Of a stretch of DNA of 32,409 bases, positions 21,454-28,298 are shown piece after piece (within the stretch, counting starts at the first letter, position 1; each line of letters starts with the position of its first letter). The DNA is from a virus, in IMG/VR virus record IMGVR_UViG_3300038825_001024, positions 1 to 32,409 of that record; one strand, written 5' to 3'. The notes under the pieces were generated by a model that worked only from the letters and a program-made list of their open reading frames with translations, searched no databases and was not told the DNA's origin. The translations under genes were made by a program, and so were the position numbers.

Positions 21454-21799
21454 CCTTGTTACAAAAACTTACTTAGCAGCAGATTCCCCCCCGTTCCGCT
21501 ACGGCGGCGTTAACCACTATTACCTATACCCAGGTCGCTCGGATTTAGTTTGCCAAAAAAGAATAGTTGATATGCACCGCCTAAGTTGGCCTGTCATTTT
21601 CGACAAACGAAATTCAATACTACTTTGGCGAGGGCATACGACTTATTCTATTGCTTTGCGATGGGGCCATGACATGATGAACATGTTGATTGATGAGCCA
21701 TCGAATGATGCAAAACAAGTCTTTCAAGATCTTAACCTTTTTGTCGATTTAAAATCTCGGAACGAAACATCCATCCATTATTTATCTGACTACATGTGA
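21404..21799 (+). CDS. Unrecognised protein overlapping the repressor gene
   Basis: A 131-residue protein starting at ATG 21404 (an ATG at 21395 is also possible), inside the last 50 bases of the repressor gene in another frame. Visible are SLLLLENPEISALIDLVTKT, the aromatic stretch FRYGGVNHYYLYPGRSDLV, MHRLSWPVIFDKRNSILLWR and a helical C-terminus. No membrane segment. The overlap suggests that it is made with the repressor, possibly as a partner or a lysogenic-conversion function. I recognise no family. Confidence 0.6.
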   Translation, partial: SMSLLLLENPEISALIDLVTKTYLAADSPPFRYGGVNHYYLYPGRSDLVCQKRIVDMHRLSWPVIFDKRNSILLWRGHTTYSIALRWGHDMMNMLIDEPSNDAKQVFQDLNLFVDLKSRNETSIHYLSDYM

Positions 21800-21869
21800 C
21801 AATGAATTGTTGACAGCATAAAATTTTTGTTGCAATCTATGACCACATTTAGGCAAATAAGATGGTCAA

Positions 21870-22082
21870 ATGAGCACACACTATTACGCAGAATGTTTGC
21901 GATCAGAGTTAGAAGCAGAAGAGTTAGAACATAAAGTCTGGAAAGAGTTTGCCAACGATTTTCTCCCCGAGTCAGCACACCGATTTAGCGCACACAATTT
22001 AAAAGAGCTGCGCGGAACTCCAATCGGAGATCACCTTTTAGAAGCCTTCGACGATTACATGTGGGAGGCGACCAACCCATGA
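21870..22082 (+). CDS. Small acidic helical protein
   Basis: A 70-residue protein starting at ATG 21870. It opens MSTHYYAECLRSELEAEELE, is rich in Glu and His, and looks fully helical. It starts the chain of overlapping plus-strand genes: its stop overlaps the next ATG by 4 bases. A TTGACA at 21810 upstream could be part of a promoter, but no good -10 box follows. Function unknown. Confidence 0.65.
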   Translation: MSTHYYAECLRSELEAEELEHKVWKEFANDFLPESAHRFSAHNLKELRGTPIGDHLLEAFDDYMWEATNP

Positions 22083-22273
22083 GAATCGATCTGACCAATT
22101 ACAGCGACGACGTTGCTGCGATCATGAAACGGTATGCAGAAGCACAACAAGATCTGCATGCCTCCACTGTAAATCAATTAAACGCTTTGATTATGCAAGC
22201 GCATTTTGCAGGCATAGATCGTGGCGCGGAAGAAGCAAAAGAATGTTTAACCAAAAAGCAGGAGGTGGCATGA
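22079..22273 (+). CDS. Small helical protein
   Basis: A 64-residue protein starting at ATG 22079 (ATGA overlap with the previous stop), with GGGAGG 9 bases upstream. It reads MRIDLTNYSDDVAAIMKRYA and continues as a helix with QLNALIMQAHFAGIDRGAEE. No family recognised. Tight coupling to neighbours suggests an early regulatory or recombination-accessory role. Confidence 0.65.
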   Translation: MRIDLTNYSDDVAAIMKRYAEAQQDLHASTVNQLNALIMQAHFAGIDRGAEEAKECLTKKQEVA

Positions 22274-22485
22274 GTCAGAAAGAAAGAATCTTAGAGCATC
22301 TGCAAGAAGGTCGCTCACTCAACAGGCTAGATAGTTGGCAAGAGCTTGGGGTTTTAGAAGCTCCAGCAAGGATCAGCGAGCTACGCAAAGACGGCCATGC
22401 AATCGTCACGCAACTGTCTGACGTTACCAACCGATACGGCGAGAAGGTCAAAGTCGCAACCTGGTACTTGGAAAGGCGAGCATGA
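22270..22485 (+). CDS. Small winged helix-turn-helix protein, HTH_39-like
   Basis: A 71-residue protein starting at ATG 22270, coupled by ATGA overlap and preceded by AGGAGG. The pattern KERILEHLQEGRSLNRLDSW, then LEAPARISELRKDGHAIVT, matches the small phage winged-helix family I know as HTH_39 (PF14090). A C-terminal pair of strands (RYGEKVKVATWYLE) forms the wing. It probably binds DNA, and it sits before the erf gene, where it may regulate recombination or excision functions. Confidence 0.78.
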   Translation: MSQKERILEHLQEGRSLNRLDSWQELGVLEAPARISELRKDGHAIVTQLSDVTNRYGEKVKVATWYLERRA

Positions 22486-22536
22486 TTTTGTTTAGAGGAG
22501 TGTATTACACGTTTAGTCAACTGGAGGAGATCTACA

Positions 22537-23238
22537 ATGGAAACATCTGAATCAATCGCGAAGATTGCACACGCGCTAGTCGTTGCTCAAGGGTTAATTC
22601 AAAACCCCGCTAAGGCAAGCGCTAATCCTTTTTTTAACAGCAAGTATGCTGACCTAGCCACTGTGCTCGATGTAGTTAGACCCGCATTTACAGAGGCAGG
22701 CATAGCGGCTATTCAAACCCCAAGCACTGCCGACGATGGTTCTATCGTTGTCACTACAATGCTGGTACACAGCAGCGGCCAGTGGATTAAAGACGATATC
22801 TCTATGGGCATTGCTGCTGACGCTAAGAACCCAGCGCAAGCCGCCGGTTCGCTAATTACCTACCTCAGACGCTACTCGCTGTCTGCCTTTGCCAACATTG
22901 CTCAACAGGATGATGACGGCAATAGCCTAGAAGGCAATGCAAAGGTAATCAACAAACAACGTGAGCAGGCTGATCTTGAGCGACAAGAAAAAGAGCAAGC
23001 GTACAAAGATGCGGTTGCTGAACTGCAAGATTCTATTGATGCAATTAAAGATGGTATTGCCTCAAACGATCTTGAAAGAGCTTGTGTTGCTTGGTGTGAA
23101 CTGACTGAGGAAGAGAAGCTAAGTATCTGGAAAGCGCCGTCGAAAGGCGGGTGTTTTACGACGGAAGAAAGAGCTGTGATTAAAAGTTCTGAGTTCCGAA
23201 AAGCAAACCCAAAACTTGAAGAGGAAAAAGCCGCATGA
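22537..23238 (+). CDS. erf: ERF-family single-strand annealing recombinase
   Basis: A 233-residue protein starting at ATG 22537 with GGAGGAG 7 bases upstream. The ERF core is clear: NPFFNSKYADLATVLDVVRP (residues about 30-49), then AGSLITYLRRYSLSAFANIA and QQDDDGN (about 105-130). Such proteins form rings, anneal complementary strands and in P22 help circularise the genome. The C-terminal 100 residues are a charged helix and a tail that varies in the family. It starts a tightly coupled set with the SSB-tailed gene (4-base overlap), fitting a recombination operon. Confidence 0.93.
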   Translation: METSESIAKIAHALVVAQGLIQNPAKASANPFFNSKYADLATVLDVVRPAFTEAGIAAIQTPSTADDGSIVVTTMLVHSSGQWIKDDISMGIAADAKNPAQAAGSLITYLRRYSLSAFANIAQQDDDGNSLEGNAKVINKQREQADLERQEKEQAYKDAVAELQDSIDAIKDGIASNDLERACVAWCELTEEEKLSIWKAPSKGGCFTTEERAVIKSSEFRKANPKLEEEKAA

Positions 23239-23504
23239 GTGATAAGCAATTCGTAGATGGTTTCATTCCGAAACTACCACACCCAAACGCGCCAGATTTT
23301 GTGAAGCTTAAGGCAAGCATTAAGCGAACAGACATGATCGAGTGGCTCAAAGCTCAAAATACTGATTGGGTGAATTTAAATATTAAAGAAGCAAAAAATG
23401 GGAAGTTGTACGCGGAGGTGGATACCTGGAAGCCAAAAGCGGATGAAATGCAAACCCAGGGATCAACTAATCAGGATGATTTCGATGACGACATCCCCTT
23501 TTAA
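23235..23504 (+). CDS. Small protein with an SSB-like C-terminal tip
   Basis: An 89-residue protein starting at ATG 23235 inside the erf stop (ATGA). The body (about 1-72) has strands WVNLNIKEAKNGKLYAEVDTW and a helix, PDFVKLKASIKRTDMIEWLK. The last nine residues are DDFDDDIPF, the same kind of acidic tip that bacterial SSB uses to recruit partner enzymes. At 89 residues it is shorter than typical SSB (about 170), so a compact single-strand-binding protein or an SSB-tail mimic are both possible. Position after erf supports a role with single-stranded DNA. The tip is visible; the function is inferred. Confidence 0.75.
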   Translation: MSDKQFVDGFIPKLPHPNAPDFVKLKASIKRTDMIEWLKAQNTDWVNLNIKEAKNGKLYAEVDTWKPKADEMQTQGSTNQDDFDDDIPF

Positions 23505-23790
23505 GTCATCTCCGCATGAGGCAACGGCAAAGCGCAAACAGCAGTACATGTTGCGCCGAGCCAGAATCTTAAACTCGGCCTGGTCGGATAACAAAATCAC
23601 TACCTCTGCGGTAAAGAAGGAATTGAAGATTCCCCACTCCGAGGCACTTACACTGCTGCGGCTAATGGTGGACGAAGGTGATTTAGAGAAATTTCAGCCA
23701 GACGAGGCAGGCGCTGGTAAGAACCACGGTGAGTTTAGGAAGCGGGGAAATATTAACTACTGGCTGCGAAAGAAATGGAGGACAGGGTGA
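23485..23790 (+). CDS. Small basic winged-helix-like protein
   Basis: A 101-residue protein. I start at ATG 23485, 20 bases before the previous stop, because the longer frame upstream only reads the previous gene out of phase. The N-terminal part is basic (ATAKRKQQYMLRRARILNSA), followed by a helix-turn-helix-like segment, NKITTSAVKKELKIPHSEAL, and LLRLMVDEGDLEKF as a possible wing. It is likely a DNA-binding accessory of the recombination/excision operon. Its stop overlaps the GTG of the excisionase-like gene. Confidence 0.65.
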   Translation: MTTSPFKSSPHEATAKRKQQYMLRRARILNSAWSDNKITTSAVKKELKIPHSEALTLLRLMVDEGDLEKFQPDEAGAGKNHGEFRKRGNINYWLRKKWRTG

Positions 23791-24098
23791 TCACTGAAAG
23801 AAAGTTGCAAGAAGTGACCGGATACAACAAAAATCAGATCCGACGCAGACGGCAAAATCATTGGGTGGAGGGTGTACATTATTGGCGTGATGAGGCTGGC
23901 ACGATTGTGTACTCAAATGAGGAGATATTAGGATGGCAAGAAATGACGAGGGGGTGTATGAGCACAAAGGCAAATGCAGGCTTATCTGGCGCACTGAAGG
24001 TAAAAGAAAATCCAAACTCCTCGACATACCTTGGACCAAGGCTGGTCGCCAGAAAGCAGCAAGAATCCGAGAGCAAATCCTCAGAGATGAATACTTAG
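23787..24098 (+). CDS. xis: Excisionase-like protein
   Basis: A 103-residue protein. I choose GTG 23787, which overlaps the upstream stop (GTGA) and has GGAGGA 5-10 bases before it, over ATG 23775. Residues 3-52 (TERKLQEVTGYNKNQIRRRR, WVEGVHYW, SNEEILGWQ) match the small winged-helix excisionase family (DUF1233-like), in which W-x-E-G and EEIxxW are conserved. Integrase begins inside this gene in another frame, overlapping for 166 bases. It should bend attachment-site DNA so that integrase removes the prophage. Confidence 0.72.
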   Translation: MITERKLQEVTGYNKNQIRRRRQNHWVEGVHYWRDEAGTIVYSNEEILGWQEMTRGCMSTKANAGLSGALKVKENPNSSTYLGPRLVARKQQESESKSSEMNT

Positions 24099-24997
24099 GC
24101 AAAGAAGAAGAGGAAAGCGCAACACCCTGCCCTACATTTCACGAGGTAGCGCAGATAAAGATAGATTCTTTAGCCGCAGGATCTGCAAACCATCAGCGTA
24201 ACGTCACATCCGACTTGAATAAATATTGGATGCCTCACTTTGCCAATGCGCGAATCAACTCTATTACCCATCTGCAAATTGTAGACAAGGTTGTAAACCT
24301 GGTTCTCAAACTTAATCTTTCGGCTAAGACCCGCAAAGGAATAATTTCAGCAGGGTCTGGCGTTTTTAAATTGGCAGTGACCAGTGGCTACATGCAAGCC
24401 AATCCAGCCGCTAACATAACCTTTGACAATCAAGTCGGTGATCCTGATCCGTTCACAGATGAGGAAATGGAAGCTTTGCTCGATGAGTTAAAGCCAGGAT
24501 TCAGATTATTTTATCTGATCAGGTGGTACGCAGGTTTGCGGCCAGGTGAGACCATTGCGCTACGGTGGAGTGATTACGACCAGATCAACCAGAAGCTTCA
24601 CATCACAAAAAGCCGCTCAAGAGGCATCGAAGGACCGACAAAAACGCGTAAAGTGCGATCTGTGCATGTCCACCCCAGGCTCGCAAAAGCCCTCCAAAAA
24701 GCACCCAAACACATTACATGTACGAGCATTCTGTTCACTTCTAGGGGCCAGCCTTACCAGAAAGCACAAGAACAGGGAGAGGCCTTCTCACGGGCTCAGA
24801 GAGAGCTAGGATTGCGCTGGAGGCATCCATACAACGTCAGACACAGTTGTGCATCAAGATGGCTAAAGGCAGGGATTAAACCCGCGTTTGCAGCGCAACA
24901 ACTAGGTCATTCGCTACAAATGTTCTTCAGGATTTATGCAAAGTGGATTGATGTCGATGAGACGAAAAAACAAGAAAAAATGATGGATGCGATCTGA
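23933..24997 (+). CDS. int: Tyrosine-family integrase
   Basis: A 354-residue site-specific recombinase, with GAGGAG 8 bases before ATG 23933. The N-terminus (1-60) is basic, suits arm-site binding, and has an IPW motif. Residues about 68-165 form the core-binding domain. The catalytic domain (175-354) has Arg 203 in AGLRPGE, a Lys region at TKTRK (about 238), PYNVRHS with Arg 303, LGHS with His 326 and the nucleophile Tyr 335 in RIYAKW. The His usual three places before Arg 303 is Tyr here, a variant also known in other phage integrases. It ends one base before the first attP arm repeat and should recombine the tRNA-Leu-derived core. Confidence 0.95.
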   Translation: MARNDEGVYEHKGKCRLIWRTEGKRKSKLLDIPWTKAGRQKAARIREQILRDEYLGKEEEESATPCPTFHEVAQIKIDSLAAGSANHQRNVTSDLNKYWMPHFANARINSITHLQIVDKVVNLVLKLNLSAKTRKGIISAGSGVFKLAVTSGYMQANPAANITFDNQVGDPDPFTDEEMEALLDELKPGFRLFYLIRWYAGLRPGETIALRWSDYDQINQKLHITKSRSRGIEGPTKTRKVRSVHVHPRLAKALQKAPKHITCTSILFTSRGQPYQKAQEQGEAFSRAQRELGLRWRHPYNVRHSCASRWLKAGIKPAFAAQQLGHSLQMFFRIYAKWIDVDETKKQEKMMDAI

Positions 24998-25019
24998 AAA
25001 TGTTCCACAAATGTTCCAC
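24998..25019 (+). repeat. Left arm-type integrase sites of attP (two tandem repeats)
   Basis: Two tandem copies of AAATGTTCCAC at 24998-25008 and 25009-25019, directly after the int stop. A third copy lies beyond the core at 25212-25222. Distance from the core and repetition on both sides fit arm-type integrase binding sites. Confidence 0.78.
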
Positions 25020-25065
25020 AAAGATCTTGCAGCAAATAAATTATCATGTAAATCAATGGCTTATA

Positions 25066-25095
25066 TGGTGCCCGGGGCCGGAATCGAACCGGCAC
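25066..25095 (-). other. attP core: 3' end of a tRNA-Leu gene
   Basis: On the minus strand this reads as the T arm and acceptor end of a tRNA: GCCGG-TTCGATT-CCGGC, then acceptor CCCGGGC, discriminator A and CCA. CCCGGGC pairs with a GCCCGGG 5' end, typical of tRNA-Leu. The 5' part of the tRNA is absent, so this is not a gene but the identity segment of an attachment site that restores the host tRNA on integration. Confidence 0.85.
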
Positions 25096-25107
25096 AGCGT
25101 CACGTTG

Positions 25108-25190
25108 GTGCAGTATAGTGCAGTGTGGTTTTACAGTATTGCTAGATCTTAGCGATAGCGGTCACTAACTTGCTGCACCAGCCTGCACCA
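25108..25190. repeat. Paired GTGCAG / CTGCAC sites within attP
   Basis: GTGCAG at 25108-25113 and 25118-25123, 10 bp apart, and the reverse complement CTGCAC at 25173-25178 and 25183-25188, again 10 bp apart. The two pairs face each other across 50 bases. One-turn spacing suggests paired protein sites, for example excisionase or a second integrase arm class. They may also form a stem before the T-run at 25200-25207, ending transcription. Confidence 0.72.
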
Positions 25191-25211
25191 GTAAGCACGT
25201 TTTTTTTACAC

Positions 25212-25222
25212 AAATGTTCCAC
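25212..25222 (+). repeat. Right arm-type integrase site of attP
   Basis: Third copy of AAATGTTCCAC, 117 bases past the core and 6 bases before the stop of the last late gene. It completes the arm-core-arm layout. Confidence 0.75.
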
Positions 25223-25227
25223 AGGGG

Positions 25228-27273
25228 CTACTCTTGAAGGTTACTGATCGCAGTCCCACTGGAGGCCATGCCAGAGATGAAGGGGCCGACTACAGCGTCA
25301 TAGTCGTCACCAAGCGCTCGCCTGACTCCCGACCCTCCAAAGATGTTTCTAATCTGCTTTTCGTTATAACCTTGTTTAAACAAAATGTTGCCAAGTTGTT
25401 CAACAATTTCAGGCGTGGCTTGCTTGCGAGAGAACAGGTCAACGACCTTGCCGACGATGTTGGATCTGTTGGAGTTAGCGATCTCACGCATAAATCCTGG
25501 GTCTATCATCTGATCAAGAGATTCGCCAATTTGCTTTTGAAGCTCTGTCGTCGAATTACCCGTTACCGCCCGTTTCGTTTCAGCAAAATTTTCCTCGACA
25601 CCCGCCCTACGCAAAAACTCTGGAGCGTCGTCCCCCATGACCAACGCGATCTTCTTCTGGACAGCAGGAGGAGCACCAGGCCCGATAACAGAGGACAGGT
25701 CACGGTTAGCACCAAGCCGCTCAAGCTTATCAGCAACAGACCTGACGGCACCTAGCCTAAACATATCCTGCTCGGTTTTGGTCATACCTTGCAGCATCTC
25801 CGCAACTTCATCCGCGTCTACAGCGTTACTCATTAATGTTCGGCCAGAAACAAGCGCATCATTTAACTCGCTCGCAGATGAGAAAATAGAGTTGGCCCTG
25901 ATGTATTCTTCATTCTGGCGACCCATTGCTGCAACTAGTGCATCTTTCTGCTCCATCAGGATACGCATCTGGTTTCTGTTGTTATCTTTTGCAGCCTTGC
26001 CAATCATGTCGCTCAGACCTTCTTTAGCAAACTTGAGATAGTCGAAACGATCCTGGGGTGTCATATCATCAAATATAGTCGCGTTAGGGTCTTTGATTGT
26101 TTGCGTGGTTCCTTCTCGTTGAAAACGGCCTGCTGGTCGTTGCACAGTTATGGTTGGTGCTTTTAAAGGCGGCCTTCCCGATAGCGAAGCGAGCTTGTTT
26201 GCAGCGCCTTGAATGTTGACGTTCTTGACTATCTCTCTTAGGTCGGGCGTTAACTCAAGACCCTTACGTCTTGCCAGGTCATATAATGGACCCGCCTGTT
26301 CTTGCCTTTGCTGCACAATATTTTTCTGCGTGTTGGCAAAACTTTTAGAGCTTCCCGCCGCAGCCTCAATCGTAGAAAGCAATCGTTGGTTCTGCGCCCT
26401 GTCTCTATCAATAACAAACTTCTGAGCTTGCTCACGCATCGGACCCATGCGGTTTGCGCCTGCTCTGGCAATCATTCTTGTGCCTTCATCAAGGTCAGCA
26501 AGCACTGCATCGGGACCAAGCTCTCTCATTCGCTTAACGGCTTCGTCAGGAGTTAAGCCGGTTGCGTTTGCGGTGTCTCTGATAACCCTTTTGGCAGCGC
26601 CCGTTGGAGTGTCGGTAGCTAGACTCGCCAACCTATTCGCGCCTGCTCCTAATGCCCTTCCCGCTATGTTCGCAATAGGTGCCGCAACTGCACCGCCAAG
26701 CGCACCGTAGCCTGCTCCTTCTGCCGCACCTTGTAGCCTTTCTCCAGCATCAGCAGTGCCTGCTCCATAAATAGCACCCTCTGCTGCTCCAGTACCGATT
26801 CCTGCAAGCGCCCTTCCTAATGTTGGGGCATTGCGAACGGCTTGCGACCCTAAGACTCTTGCCGCGCCAGCGCCACCAGTTAAAAGCCCTCCTGCAAGCT
26901 CTAAGCCCATAGCTAATGCTTTGTTATCTTCCTCGAAAGCCTCTCTTTTTCTTCGCAAATCTTCTTGAGAACGATCATAAGATTCGCTGAATGTTTGATC
27001 GCTACCGACAGAATCTATCAGTGCAGATATTCCGCTTTGCACTTCGTCTGACAATCCGAAAGTTAAACCTTGACCAACTTGTCGAACACCTTGCAGTGCT
27101 GTGTTGTATTCAGGTTTTTTTTCTTTAGACGACAAATATGAAACTATTTCCTCGGGACTGTACCCAGAAGATAAAGCGCCCTGCACATCAAAATCGGATT
27201 TTCCCGAAAGATAATCTGCTATTTCTTGGTCGCTATACCCAGATTTTTTTGCGCCGTCGATATCAAAAGCCAT
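25228..27273 (-). CDS. Large ejection-type virion protein with a Gly/Ala-rich middle
   Basis: A 681-residue protein, last gene of the late operon. Residues about 1-50 hold two copies of a GYSxxEIxxYLS helical repeat. Residues about 110-205 are a Gly/Ala-rich, weakly hydrophobic stretch (GGLLTGGAGAARVLG, GTGAAEGAIYGAGTADAG) that could insert into or cross membranes. The rest is helical and charged. Three large proteins in a row after the tail genes recall P22 gp7, gp20 and gp16, which leave the capsid to form a conduit for DNA; this one has the most gp16/gp20-like composition. No catalytic motif is visible. Function is inferred from position and composition. Confidence 0.75.
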   Translation of the reverse strand: MAFDIDGAKKSGYSDQEIADYLSGKSDFDVQGALSSGYSPEEIVSYLSSKEKKPEYNTALQGVRQVGQGLTFGLSDEVQSGISALIDSVGSDQTFSESYDRSQEDLRRKREAFEEDNKALAMGLELAGGLLTGGAGAARVLGSQAVRNAPTLGRALAGIGTGAAEGAIYGAGTADAGERLQGAAEGAGYGALGGAVAAPIANIAGRALGAGANRLASLATDTPTGAAKRVIRDTANATGLTPDEAVKRMRELGPDAVLADLDEGTRMIARAGANRMGPMREQAQKFVIDRDRAQNQRLLSTIEAAAGSSKSFANTQKNIVQQRQEQAGPLYDLARRKGLELTPDLREIVKNVNIQGAANKLASLSGRPPLKAPTITVQRPAGRFQREGTTQTIKDPNATIFDDMTPQDRFDYLKFAKEGLSDMIGKAAKDNNRNQMRILMEQKDALVAAMGRQNEEYIRANSIFSSASELNDALVSGRTLMSNAVDADEVAEMLQGMTKTEQDMFRLGAVRSVADKLERLGANRDLSSVIGPGAPPAVQKKIALVMGDDAPEFLRRAGVEENFAETKRAVTGNSTTELQKQIGESLDQMIDPGFMREIANSNRSNIVGKVVDLFSRKQATPEIVEQLGNILFKQGYNEKQIRNIFGGSGVRRALGDDYDAVVGPFISGMASSGTAISNLQE

Positions 27274-27284
27274 TTATTACCCCT

Positions 27285-28298
27285 TTAATTATCGAAAGAC
27301 TCTAGCGGAGGCCTTTCTTTTGGAATTTCTACTGGTGCTGCGGCAGGAGCTGCGGTAGGTGCTGCAACTGGCGTTACAGTCCCCATCATTGAGGAAGCCT
27401 GAAGCTCTTGCCTTTCTTTCTCTAGCGCTTCAATAAATCCATTGTAGTGGTCATAAACCTTTTGTAGGTTTTCAGCTAGTTGATCTGCTGATTGGCTTGT
27501 ATCTAGGCTTGCAATTGATGATTCTAATAATTTCAATTCTTTTTCACTTACAGCACCAAGAGCGCCACCTGTCTTGCTCGCATCTCTCATTGCCTGCAAT
27601 CGGTCAAAGGCTAGGTTGGATTTAATAGTGTTGATTGTGGCTCTAAGGTTAGCGCCAGGAGTACCAGGTACATTCCCTAAAAGCCCTGAAAGACCTGCGG
27701 TTGTTGGTATCAAGGAGCCTTGATCATTTGCTAGAGTCGTTTGCGCTTGTGTAATAGTGTCTAAAAGAACATCTTTACCATTTATTTGTGCATCTAAAAA
27801 TCTGCCGTATTTAACAGGATCATCAGACATTGATTTCGATCCTGACTTGCCAGTCTTTTTAAAATCAATAACAAACTTAACAAACTCTGGAGTGCCTTCT
27901 TTCAACCCTTGCATCTTTGCAAAATCCATAGCTTCTCTAGTGCTTGTGGTGAATTTCGGAGTTGCTGACTTTGGCGTGTAATTAGGCATTGCTTCAAAAC
28001 CAATGAACTTGCCGGTTCGGTCATACTTGGGTTGACCGTAGGTGCCGTCATTTAACTCAACAGGCTTGTCGTAAATGGGGTTTCCAAACTGCGCCATTTT
28101 CAGTGCGGTATCAGTGTTTAAAAGTTCGTTGCTGCGGTTAGCAATTTGTTTGCCTCGATTATTTAAAAGCTCTGCAATTGCATTGCGCTGCGCCGCCTCA
28201 TTCGCCATTTTCCGGTCTAGCTGGGCTTGTATTTGGTTCTGTCGTACCTGCTCGACGCCAGGTCGATTCGCTACTTTAAAAAAAGTTTCTAGTGCCAT
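27285..28298 (-). CDS. Second ejection-type virion protein
   Basis: A 337-residue, mostly helical protein starting at ATG 28298, which overlaps the previous stop by one base and has GGAGG 7 bases upstream. The N-terminus is Gln/Asn/Ala-rich coil. Residues about 205-290 contain LSGLLGNVPGTPGANLRATI, then LAFDRLQAMRDASKTGGALG, which I associate with phage internal virion or ejection proteins. The C-terminus is Pro/Ala-rich (VAAPTAAPAAAPVEIP). It would be ejected with DNA into the host envelope. Alternatives are other structural roles. Confidence 0.72.
   Translation of the reverse strand: MALETFFKVANRPGVEQVRQNQIQAQLDRKMANEAAQRNAIAELLNNRGKQIANRSNELLNTDTALKMAQFGNPIYDKPVELNDGTYGQPKYDRTGKFIGFEAMPNYTPKSATPKFTTSTREAMDFAKMQGLKEGTPEFVKFVIDFKKTGKSGSKSMSDDPVKYGRFLDAQINGKDVLLDTITQAQTTLANDQGSLIPTTAGLSGLLGNVPGTPGANLRATINTIKSNLAFDRLQAMRDASKTGGALGAVSEKELKLLESSIASLDTSQSADQLAENLQKVYDHYNGFIEALEKERQELQASSMMGTVTPVAAPTAAPAAAPVEIPKERPPLESFDN

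Noticed and set aside
21800-21869. A promoter using TTGACA at 21810
   Set aside because: No acceptable -10 box occurs 16-18 bases downstream; only the -35 match is good.
25066-25095. A tRNA-Leu gene
   Set aside because: Only the T arm and acceptor end are present; no D arm, anticodon arm or 5' acceptor strand lies upstream on the minus strand.
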